Of a stretch of DNA of 64,000 bases, positions 48,259-55,830 are shown one piece after another; position 1 is the first letter of the stretch, and every line of letters begins with the position of its first letter. Origin of the DNA: Betaproteobacteria bacterium. GTDB taxonomy: Bacteria > Pseudomonadota > Gammaproteobacteria > Burkholderiales > Burkholderiaceae_C. A program made the position numbers and the translations under genes. The notes under the pieces are model-generated. The model searched no databases, had not been told where the DNA came from, and saw only the letters and a list, made by a program, of their open reading frames with translations. The DNA lies in contig VGHB01000003.1 of assembly GCA_016868355.1 (NCBI GenBank), forward strand, positions 1 to 64,000, read 5' to 3'.

Positions 48259-49683
48259 GTGCCCATCGCCCCGCTCTGTACCCCTGCCCCGAAATGGTTG
48301 AGCCGGTGCGCCGCGTGGGCAAGCCCGCGGGTGTCGGGGGCAGGAGCGGCCGCACTGCTTTGGGCCTGTATGGGTCTTGCCGTACCCGGGCCGTCCCGCG
48401 CGCAGGCTGCGCAGGCCGCGCTGCTCATGGGTGCAACATCAGCAGGCGCCGCATCAAGCGCCACCGCCGAGGGTCGTCAGTCGGCCGTGTGGCGCACCGC
48501 TGAGCAACAGCAAGCGGCCTTTCTCAGCACCTTGAAGTCCTTGGTGGAGATCGAATCCGGCAGCCGTGACTTGGAAGGCCTGCGTACCATGGCAGATGAG
48601 GTGGCGTCGCGGCTCAAAGCCCTGGGGATGGATGTCAAAACTATCCCCACCAAGGCACCGGACTTTCATCCCATGCTCAAGGGCGCTGAGCTGGGCCCCA
48701 TGGTGTATGGGCGCAAGCTGGGCAAGGGCTCCAACAAGGTTCTCCTGATTGCCCACATGGACACGGTCTACCCGCGGGGAATGGGCGCCAAACAGCCGTT
48801 CCGCATTGAGGGCGACAAGGCCTATGGACTGGGCATCGCTGACGACAAGGCCGGCGTGGCCCTCATCCTGCACACCGTCGATCTCTTGGCCCGCTTGGGC
48901 CATGATGATTTTGCGGAGTTGGGGGTGCTCATCAACGGCGATGAGGAGCTGGGCTCACCGGGCTCTGGGCCGATGCTGACTGAGCTGGGCAGCCAATACG
49001 ATGCGGTGCTGTCCTTTGAGGGTGGGGGTGGCCGAGCCGACATGGTGCGCCTGGCCACCAGCAGCATTGCCATTGCCGAACTTAAGGTGACGGGCCGCGC
49101 ATCACACGCCGGCGGTAACCCGGAGGGTGGTCGAAACGCGATCTATGAGTTGGCGTACCAGATCATGAAGACGCGTCACTTTGGGGACAAAGACAAGGGC
49201 CTCAAGATCAACTGGACGGTGATCGAGGGTGGTGGGGTGCGCAACGTGATTCCAGCCCATGCATCTGCAATCGCCGACATCCGCTCGCTGACCAATGCCG
49301 ACCTGGCCATCATGGAGCAGGCCCTGCGCGAGGCGATCAAGGACAAGCTGATCCCGGACACACAAATCGAGCTCACGTTTTTTCGCAGCCGCCCGGCCTT
49401 CGTGCCCAATGCAGCCTCGGTGGTATTGGCCCGCCATGCACAAGCACTGTTCAGGGCAATAGGGTTGCCACTGGAGATCCGCGACCGCGCCTCCGGTGGC
49501 GGCACTGATGCAGCCTATGCCGCTTTGCGCGCCAGGGGAGGCGTGCTGGAAAGCTTTGGGCTACGCGGTTTTGGGGCCCATAGCAATGACAATGAATACG
49601 TGATGATCGACTCGATCATTCCCCGCCTGTACCTGGCCACCCGCATGGTGATGGACGTGGGCGCCGGAAAGGTGCGCTGGTAG
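48259..49683 (+). CDS. M20 family zinc peptidase (glutamate carboxypeptidase type), exported
   Basis: 474 residues from GTG. An N-terminal hydrophobic segment and Ala-rich signal suggest export. The M20 metal ligands are visible: LIAHMDTVYP, YGLGIADDKAG, INGDEELGSPGSG, the dimerisation-domain motif GRASHAGGNPEGGRNA and GAHSNDNEY. Similar to carboxypeptidase G2-like enzymes that release C-terminal glutamate. It lies 12 bp after the amidase, so both may process the same imported or periplasmic compound. Confidence 0.9.
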   Translation: MPIAPLCTPAPKWLSRCAAWASPRVSGAGAAALLWACMGLAVPGPSRAQAAQAALLMGATSAGAASSATAEGRQSAVWRTAEQQQAAFLSTLKSLVEIESGSRDLEGLRTMADEVASRLKALGMDVKTIPTKAPDFHPMLKGAELGPMVYGRKLGKGSNKVLLIAHMDTVYPRGMGAKQPFRIEGDKAYGLGIADDKAGVALILHTVDLLARLGHDDFAELGVLINGDEELGSPGSGPMLTELGSQYDAVLSFEGGGGRADMVRLATSSIAIAELKVTGRASHAGGNPEGGRNAIYELAYQIMKTRHFGDKDKGLKINWTVIEGGGVRNVIPAHASAIADIRSLTNADLAIMEQALREAIKDKLIPDTQIELTFFRSRPAFVPNAASVVLARHAQALFRAIGLPLEIRDRASGGGTDAAYAALRARGGVLESFGLRGFGAHSNDNEYVMIDSIIPRLYLATRMVMDVGAGKVRW

Positions 49684-49686
49684 CCC

Positions 49687-49783
49687 ATCGATGTCCTACT
49701 TTCACACAGGAGTTCGTACTATCGTCAGCGCAGAGGTGTTTTACGGTCCTGTTCCGGATGGGAAGGCGTAGGAGCCAACTGTC
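49687..49783 (-). pseudogene. Degenerate 5S rRNA remnant
   Basis: On the minus strand, stretches such as CCTTCCCATCC-GGAACAGGACCGTAAAAC, CTCTGCGCTGACGATAGT and TGTGTGAAAGTAGGACATCG match the 3' three-quarters of a betaproteobacterial 5S rRNA with several changes. Helix IV no longer pairs well and the 5' end is not recognisable. There is no 23S or 16S gene next to it. It is probably what is left of an rrn operon end or of a rearrangement breakpoint. Confidence 0.7.
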
Positions 49784-49880
49784 GAGAAAATTTCTGCTGA
49801 CGACCCTACGTGCCCAACGCGTGAGGCGCAGACTGCACCCTTGTCAAGACTTGAACCACGCCCGCTTGAAGGAAGGCGAC

Positions 49881-50621
49881 CTATATACCCAGAAATTGTT
49901 CGAGCGTCTGGGGCTTGGCCAAGAGTGCGGCGCTGCTGCCTTCGAACACCACCTCACCCTTGACGAGGACGACGTTGCGGTCGGTGATCTGGGTGACGTG
50001 GCGCCAGTTCTTATCGACAATGATGCTGCTGATGCCACTCTGACGGATCAGACCGCAGATGCGCCAGATCTCGCGTGCGATCAGCGGCGCCAAGCCTTCG
50101 GTGGCTTCATCGAGGATCAGGACATCTGGATTGGTCATCAGCGCACGACCGATGGTGAGCATCTGCTGCTCGCCGCCTGAGAGCTGCTGTCCACCATTGC
50201 CCAGGCGCTCTTTGAGGCGCGGAAAGGTTTCCAGCACACGCTCATAGGTCCAATCGCGACGGCCCTGAGTTCCGGCCCGCGCGGCCATGATCAGGTTCTC
50301 TTTCACGGACAGATTGCCAAAGATACCTCGGCCTTCGGGCACATAGGCGATGCCCTGTTGAGCGACCCGATACGGTGCAGCACCCGTCATGGCTTGGCCC
50401 TTGATGCGAACTTCGCCATCGCGGGGCTTGACCAAGCCAATGAGGCTCTTGAGCAGCGTGCTCTTGCCCATGCCATTGCGGCCCATCAAGCCTATCGTTT
50501 CGCCCCGGCAGACCTGGAAATCAACGCCGCGCAGAATATGGCTGGACCCGTAAAAGGTTTGCAGGCTACGGGCCTCGATGAGCCGTTCCGCCTGAGTACC
50601 CGAGGCTGAGTTGGCCGTCAT
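49881..50621 (-). CDS. livF: Branched-chain amino acid-type ABC transporter ATPase LivF
   Basis: 246 residues from the ATG of MTANSASG at 50621. Walker A GRNGMGKST, signature LSGGEQQMLTIGRAL and Walker B LILDEATEGLAP. Last gene of livKHMGF, one base after livG. The substrate may be branched-chain amino acids, urea or short amides; the family does not tell. Confidence 0.93.
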   Translation of the reverse strand: MTANSASGTQAERLIEARSLQTFYGSSHILRGVDFQVCRGETIGLMGRNGMGKSTLLKSLIGLVKPRDGEVRIKGQAMTGAAPYRVAQQGIAYVPEGRGIFGNLSVKENLIMAARAGTQGRRDWTYERVLETFPRLKERLGNGGQQLSGGEQQMLTIGRALMTNPDVLILDEATEGLAPLIAREIWRICGLIRQSGISSIIVDKNWRHVTQITDRNVVLVKGEVVFEGSSAALLAKPQTLEQFLGI

Positions 50622-50622
50622 A

Positions 50623-51390
50623 TCAGTGCTCCTCACCCAGATATGCTGACTGCACGCCCGCATCGTTGCGGATGGCCTCGGGCATGCCGCTTGCGATCAC
50701 CTGGCCGTTGACCATCACGGTGAGGTGATCGGCCAGGGCGAACACAGCGTCCATGTCGTGCTCAACCAGCATGATGGCGTGCTCAGCCTTCAAACGCAGC
50801 AGCAACTCGACCATGCGCTCAGCCTCGGCCACGCCCATGCCAGCCAAAGGCTCATCAAGCAGCAAGACCTGCGGCTGGGTGGCCAGTGTCATGGCGATCT
50901 CCAACTGGCGTTGCTCACCGTGCGAACATATGCCGGCCACCACCGATCGCCGGACCTGTAGGCCAGCCAACTCCAGCGCACGCTCGCAGCGTGCTTGCAC
51001 CTGAACATGTCTGGTCGCTGCATCCACCCAGTGCAGGGGATTCCAGGGGCGGTGCAATTGACGCGACTGCGAGGCCAAACGCACGTTTTCTTCAACCGTC
51101 AAGGGCAGAAAGATGTTGGTCTTCTGGTAGCTGCGTCCCAAGCCACGCCGTGAAATCTCGTGTGGCGCGTGGCCGGTGATGTCTTGCCCGCCCAGGGTCA
51201 CCGTGCCGCTGGTGGGCGGCAGGTCGCCGGACAGAAGGTTCGCCAAGGTGCTCTTGCCCGCACCGTTAGGGCCGATCACCGCGTGGATACGGCCACGCCA
51301 CAAGTCCAGGGACACGTCCTCGGCGGCGACCAGCCCACCAAAACGCTTGGTCAAGCCGCGGGCAGACAGCAGGACTTCGCCGGTGCTCAT
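50623..51390 (-). CDS. livG: Branched-chain amino acid-type ABC transporter ATPase LivG
   Basis: 255 residues from the ATG of MSTGEVLLSARGLTKRFGG. Walker A GPNGAGKST, Walker B LLLDEPLAG and the LivG-type signature reads CSHGEQRQLEIAMTL, somewhat off the usual LSYGQQR form. It overlaps livM by 4 bp. Confidence 0.93.
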   Translation of the reverse strand: MSTGEVLLSARGLTKRFGGLVAAEDVSLDLWRGRIHAVIGPNGAGKSTLANLLSGDLPPTSGTVTLGGQDITGHAPHEISRRGLGRSYQKTNIFLPLTVEENVRLASQSRQLHRPWNPLHWVDAATRHVQVQARCERALELAGLQVRRSVVAGICSHGEQRQLEIAMTLATQPQVLLLDEPLAGMGVAEAERMVELLLRLKAEHAIMLVEHDMDAVFALADHLTVMVNGQVIASGMPEAIRNDAGVQSAYLGEEH

Positions 51391-52394
51391 GCGCTTTCCC
51401 CCCTGCCGGTGCGCAAACGCTCCAAGATGGCGCCCACCAGGCCCAAGACGCCGCGCGGGGCAAGCACCACCACCGCTACGATGAACAAGCCCATCCACAA
51501 CTGCCAGTGGTCACTCAAGCGCACGGTACCCACCTGAGGCAGATCTTTCACCCAGTGCAACACGCCCTCAAAGACGAAGGCGCCGATGGCCGCACCCGCA
51601 AAGTTGCCCATGCCACCCAGGATCACCATCATGATGGCGTGGGCGCTCATGTGAAAGCCCATCAATTCGGGATTCACAAAGCCGTTGAGTGCGCCCCACA
51701 AGTAGCCCGCTAAACCCGCCAGGACACCGGCCAACGTAAAGGCGCTGAGCTTGTAGCCAAAGGTGGAATAGCCCACTGCCTTCATGCGGTGCTCATTGAT
51801 TCGAATGCCCACTAAAGCGCGCCCGAAAGAGCTCCACAACAGGCGCCGCAGGAAGGCATACACCAACACAATCGACGCCAGGCACACATAGAACAAGGTG
51901 ACCTTGTTCTCCAGGTCAACGAATCCGCTGCCCGGACGGATGTTCACATAGATGCCGTCGCTGCCGCCCAGAACCTTATTGTCGAAGAACAGATAGAACA
52001 GCATCTGCGCGAAAGCCATGGTGACCATGATGAAGTAAATGCCGTGGGTGCGCACCGCGAAGAAGCCGATGATCAAGGCCGCTGCGCCCGACAGTGCCAT
52101 AGCTGCGGGCAGGGTCCACCACAAGGCTGCCGGGTCGTTGACGGGCGACAGGAACGCCAGAGCGTAGCCGGCCAACCCGAAGTAGGCCGCGTGGCCCAAT
52201 GAGACCAGACCGGTGACGCCCTGCAGCAAGTCCAAACTCATGGCGAAGATGGCCAGGATCATCATGCGCGACAGACTTTGCAGGGCATAGTCGCTGCCCA
52301 CGAGCGGGAACAGAGCCAAACCAACGATGGCCGTGGCCAAAAGGAACTGAACACTGCGCGGCAGGACTTCGAGATGGGAATTGGCTGCGCTCAT
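51387..52394 (-). CDS. livM: Branched-chain amino acid-type ABC transporter permease LivM
   Basis: 335 residues with about eight to ten membrane helices. The family blocks MMILAIFAMSLDLLQGVTGLVSLGHAAYFGLAGY, GRALVGIRINEHRMKAVGY and MGFHMSAHAIMMVILGGMGNFAGAAIGA are conserved. It lies 9 bp after livH. Confidence 0.93.
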   Translation of the reverse strand: MSAANSHLEVLPRSVQFLLATAIVGLALFPLVGSDYALQSLSRMMILAIFAMSLDLLQGVTGLVSLGHAAYFGLAGYALAFLSPVNDPAALWWTLPAAMALSGAAALIIGFFAVRTHGIYFIMVTMAFAQMLFYLFFDNKVLGGSDGIYVNIRPGSGFVDLENKVTLFYVCLASIVLVYAFLRRLLWSSFGRALVGIRINEHRMKAVGYSTFGYKLSAFTLAGVLAGLAGYLWGALNGFVNPELMGFHMSAHAIMMVILGGMGNFAGAAIGAFVFEGVLHWVKDLPQVGTVRLSDHWQLWMGLFIVAVVVLAPRGVLGLVGAILERLRTGRGESA

Positions 52395-52403
52395 GGCTTC
52401 ATG

Positions 52404-53267
52404 TCACTGCTTGAACAGCCCTTCGGGCCGCCACAACAACACCGCAGCCATCAGCACATAGACCAACATGCCCGCCACCTGGGGCAGCAGCACCTTACCG
52501 AAGGTGTCCACCAGACCCACCAACAAAGCGGCGATCAGCGCGCCGCGAACCGAACCGATGCCACCGATCACCACGACCACGAAGCACATGATCAGCACCG
52601 GACTGCCCATATTGGGATAGACGCTGGACACGGGCGAGGCCACCATGCCGGCCACCACCGCCAAGCCCACGCCCAGCCCGAACACCAGCGCATGAATCAA
52701 CTCAATGTTGACACCCAGCGATTCGGTCATGTCACGGTTGAAGGCACCGGCGCGGATCTTCATGCCCAATCGCGTTTTGGAAATCAACAGGTACAGCGCC
52801 AGGGCCAGGCCAATACACACCGCCGAGATAAACAAGCGGTACACCGGGTAGCTCAACGTGTCCGTCAGGGGGATCGACCAGTCCAAGGACGCGGGGATCT
52901 GAACGCCCAGCACATCGTTGCCCCAAATGACAGCGCGCAGTTCCTCAAACACATAGATCAGGCCAAAAGTCAGCAGCACCTGATCCAGGTGATCGCGGTG
53001 ATAAAAGTGTCTGAACAGCAAGCGCTCAAGCACAAAGCCAAAGAGACCCGCCAGCACCGCACCCAGGAGGATGGCCAAGGGCAAGGACCCCATTTGTGCT
53101 GCCAGGGTATAGGCCAAATAGGCCCCCAACATGTAGAAACTGCCATGGGCTAGGTTGACCACGCCCATGATGCCAAAGATCAGCGTCAGGCCGGCGGCCA
53201 GCATGAACAACAGCAGCCCGTACTGGACGCTGTTGAGCAGCTGGATGAGGAAGTTGGCCAAGGTCAT
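52404..53267 (-). CDS. livH: Branched-chain amino acid-type ABC transporter permease LivH
   Basis: 287 residues from the ATG of MTLANFLIQLLNSVQYGLLLF at 53267; an upstream open extension is not counted. Family blocks are GLTLIFGIMGVVNLAHGSFYMLGAY and VIGGIGSVRGALIAALLVGLVDTFG. It lies 157 bp after the binding-protein gene. Confidence 0.93.
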   Translation of the reverse strand: MTLANFLIQLLNSVQYGLLLFMLAAGLTLIFGIMGVVNLAHGSFYMLGAYLAYTLAAQMGSLPLAILLGAVLAGLFGFVLERLLFRHFYHRDHLDQVLLTFGLIYVFEELRAVIWGNDVLGVQIPASLDWSIPLTDTLSYPVYRLFISAVCIGLALALYLLISKTRLGMKIRAGAFNRDMTESLGVNIELIHALVFGLGVGLAVVAGMVASPVSSVYPNMGSPVLIMCFVVVVIGGIGSVRGALIAALLVGLVDTFGKVLLPQVAGMLVYVLMAAVLLWRPEGLFKQ

Positions 53268-53424
53268 GGTGAGGTCAGGGGCAGAAGCCGGAGCAGGTCG
53301 GGGCTGTTGTGCGGTCAAAAAAATGGCGGCCACAGCCGCCATGCAATGTGAAGGGACGACCTGAAGCCTGTTCGGGCTGCAGGGCCGCCGACAGGTTTAC
53401 GAGTAGGCGTTCACTGAGCTGAAC

Positions 53425-54612
53425 TCAGGCCATGCGGCAACCGGTGGCCGGGTCGGCCAATTGCTTGGCAGCAACACCAAGCACTTTGTTTTCTTTGTCC
53501 TTGACTTCGCGCAAGTACATGTCTTGGATCGGGTTGTGGGCCTTGCTCATGGTCCACTTGCCGCGAGGGCTGTCGATGGTGGTGTTTTCCAGGGCGGCGT
53601 ACAGCGCCTTCTTGTTGCCAAAGTCGCCCTTGACCGCGGCCATTCCCTGAGCCAACAAGAGGCCCGAGTCGTAGCCCTGCACTGCGTACACATCGGGCTG
53701 CAGCTTGTTGCGGATGGCATAGGCGCGGCGGAAGTCCTGGTTGCGCTTGGTTTCCAGCGAATCGCTGTAGTGCAGCGTCGTGATGATGCCGTCGGCTGCA
53801 GGGCCAGCGGCGTCCAACACTCCTTCGGTGAGGAAGCCCGAGCCGTACAGCGGGATCTTGCCCTTCAGGCCGGCAGCGGCGTAATCGCGAATAAACTTGG
53901 CCGCACCCGCACCTGCAAAGAAGCAGGCCACCGCTTCGGGCTTAAGCGAGGCAATCTCGGTGAGCAGGGCCTGGAACTCCACATTCGGGAAGGGCAGGCC
54001 CAGTTCCTTGATGATCGTGCCACCGGCCTTGGTATAGCTGTCCCGGAAGCCCTCGAAGGCTTCGTCGCCGGCGGCGTACTTCCAGGTGATCCACACGGCC
54101 CTCTTGTGGCCCCGCTTGACCATGGGCTCGCCCAAGGCCAGCGTGGGCTGGCTGTTTGAAAACGAGGTGCGAAACACATTGGGCGCGCACTGAGCGCGCG
54201 TGGCCACGTGGACACCGGCGTTGGGGATGAGGTTTAGCACACCGGACTCGCGCGCCACGCGGTGGATGCCCATTTGCACGCCCGAGTGAACCGTGCCTAA
54301 GAGGACATCGACCTTGTCGCGCTGCACAAGGCGGTTGGCGTTTTCGACGCCCTTCGGGGGGTCGGATTCGTCGTCCACCTTGAACCATTCGATGTCGCGC
54401 CCACCAAGCTTGCCGCCGGCTTCATCAATGGCCATGCGAAAACCCGACTCGATGTTGACGCCTATTGCGGCGAATGTACCGGTGTAGGGCAGCATCAAGC
54501 CGATGCGCAGCTTGTTTGATTGGGAACGAGCGATTTGCGGCAACAGCAGGCTGGTGCTGGCTGCGCCCACCAGGGCTGCGGTACGGGTTAGAACTACTCG
54601 ACGGGTGGTCAT
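53425..54612 (-). CDS. livK: Branched-chain amino acid-type ABC substrate-binding protein
   Basis: 395 residues from the ATG of MTTRRVVLTRTAALVG at 54612, with an export signal ending near IARSQS. The periplasmic binding fold begins LRIGLMLPYTGTFAAIGVNIESGFRMAI and matches the Leu/Ile/Val-urea-amide group. First gene of the liv operon. A GAGGAA ribosome-binding site lies upstream. The exact ligand is not clear. Confidence 0.92.
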   Translation of the reverse strand: MTTRRVVLTRTAALVGAASTSLLLPQIARSQSNKLRIGLMLPYTGTFAAIGVNIESGFRMAIDEAGGKLGGRDIEWFKVDDESDPPKGVENANRLVQRDKVDVLLGTVHSGVQMGIHRVARESGVLNLIPNAGVHVATRAQCAPNVFRTSFSNSQPTLALGEPMVKRGHKRAVWITWKYAAGDEAFEGFRDSYTKAGGTIIKELGLPFPNVEFQALLTEIASLKPEAVACFFAGAGAAKFIRDYAAAGLKGKIPLYGSGFLTEGVLDAAGPAADGIITTLHYSDSLETKRNQDFRRAYAIRNKLQPDVYAVQGYDSGLLLAQGMAAVKGDFGNKKALYAALENTTIDSPRGKWTMSKAHNPIQDMYLREVKDKENKVLGVAAKQLADPATGCRMA

Positions 54613-54744
54613 GGGTTTCCTCCGAACGGTGGCTATGCGAACAGCTTGCCATGATGGCACACCGTTTCCCGTGATCGGCACTGTGGAGCTACCGAGCAAA
54701 ATATTGCTTGGTGTTTACCCAGATTACCTGTATGAGTCTGCAAG

Positions 54745-54759
54745 TTAGTGCACCACTAA
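54745..54759. promoter_or_regulatory. Palindrome upstream of the liv operon
   Basis: TTAGTG-CAC-CACTAA is a perfect inverted repeat located 133 bp before the livK start, directly beyond the 3' end of the convergent-side alpha-E gene. It may be an operator. No regulator gene is adjacent. Confidence 0.35.
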
Positions 54760-54768
54760 GGCCTGGGC

Positions 54769-55767
54769 TCAGGCTGCGGCCAGGAAATCCCTGGCGATTC
54801 GGTCCCCAATGTCGTTGATGCGGTTAAGGAAGCGGGTGAGGTAGGCGTGCAGACCATCGTCGAGGATTTCGTCGATGCGCCCGTGCTGGAGGTCGCTGCA
54901 CAGGCGCCCGGCGCGGCGCAGGGTGTCACCGCTTTGCTGGTTGGCCACATGGCTCAGGTTGTTGAGCAACTCGCTGGTGCACGCGGCAAGGGATCGTGGC
55001 ATGTCGGCCCGCAGGATGAGCAGTTCGGCCACCTTCTCCGGCAAGATGACGCTGCTGTAGACGCGGCGATAGATCTCGAAGGCGGACACCGATCGCAGCA
55101 ACGCCGACCAGTGATAAAAATCTGTCTGGGGAGCAATGGCCGGCGCAGGCAGGCCCGGCTGGCGTGGCAGACCACTGCCATCAGCAGCCAGTGCCACGCC
55201 ATCCACATTGGGGTGCCCGTGGAACTTCACATCGAGCAGCCGTGCGGTGTTGTCGCCGCGCTCAAGAAAGGTGCCCAAGCGGATGAAATGCAGGGCCTCG
55301 TCCTGCAGCATGGTGCCCACGGCCACGCCACGCGAGAGGTGGGAGCGGAACTTGACCCATTCGAAAACAGACGAGGGGTCGCGCTCCAAGGCATCAGAGA
55401 CCACCATGCGCGAGAACTCAAGCCAGGTCTGGTTGGTCGTCTCCCACAACTCGGTGGTCAGTACGCTGCGCACCGCACGTGCATTCTCCCGGGCCGCGGC
55501 CAGACACGCGGCAATCGAGGAAGCATTGCCCATGTCGCGCACCATGAATTGCATCACCGCCTCTCCGCTGATGAGGCGATGGCTTGTTGCATAGGCGCCG
55601 TGCAACTCGCTGATGCCCAGCACCGCGCTCCAAGCCGCCTCGCCGCTGCCAGCGCGCTCGGGCAACAGGGAAGTCTGGTAGTTGACGTCGAGCATACGCG
55701 CAGTGTTTTCGGCCCGCTCCATGTAGCGGGCCATCCAGAACAAGTGGTCAGCGGTGCGGGAGAGCAT
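54769..55767 (-). CDS. Alpha-E domain protein (DUF403), Anbu operon
   Basis: 332 residues, all-helical by composition, starting MLSRTADHLFWMARYMERAENTARMLDV, the family hallmark. Members accompany a circularly permuted ATP-grasp protein, a transglutaminase and the Anbu peptidase, and are thought to take part in a peptide-tagging or amide-ligation pathway that is not yet understood. Last gene of that operon here, 63 bp after the ATP-grasp protein. Confidence 0.92.
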   Translation of the reverse strand: MLSRTADHLFWMARYMERAENTARMLDVNYQTSLLPERAGSGEAAWSAVLGISELHGAYATSHRLISGEAVMQFMVRDMGNASSIAACLAAARENARAVRSVLTTELWETTNQTWLEFSRMVVSDALERDPSSVFEWVKFRSHLSRGVAVGTMLQDEALHFIRLGTFLERGDNTARLLDVKFHGHPNVDGVALAADGSGLPRQPGLPAPAIAPQTDFYHWSALLRSVSAFEIYRRVYSSVILPEKVAELLILRADMPRSLAACTSELLNNLSHVANQQSGDTLRRAGRLCSDLQHGRIDEILDDGLHAYLTRFLNRINDIGDRIARDFLAAA

Positions 55768-55830
55768 CGGGGGCGTCCTTGGTGCAGGCAGGCTGCGGTT
55801 CAGCGATTCCTTGGGCTGGCGGCCGGGCCT

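Noticed and set aside
54690-54715. GGGTAAACACCAAGCA (minus strand) before livK as a sigma-54 promoter.
   Set aside because: Only the GG and GC dinucleotides agree; the rest of both boxes does not match.
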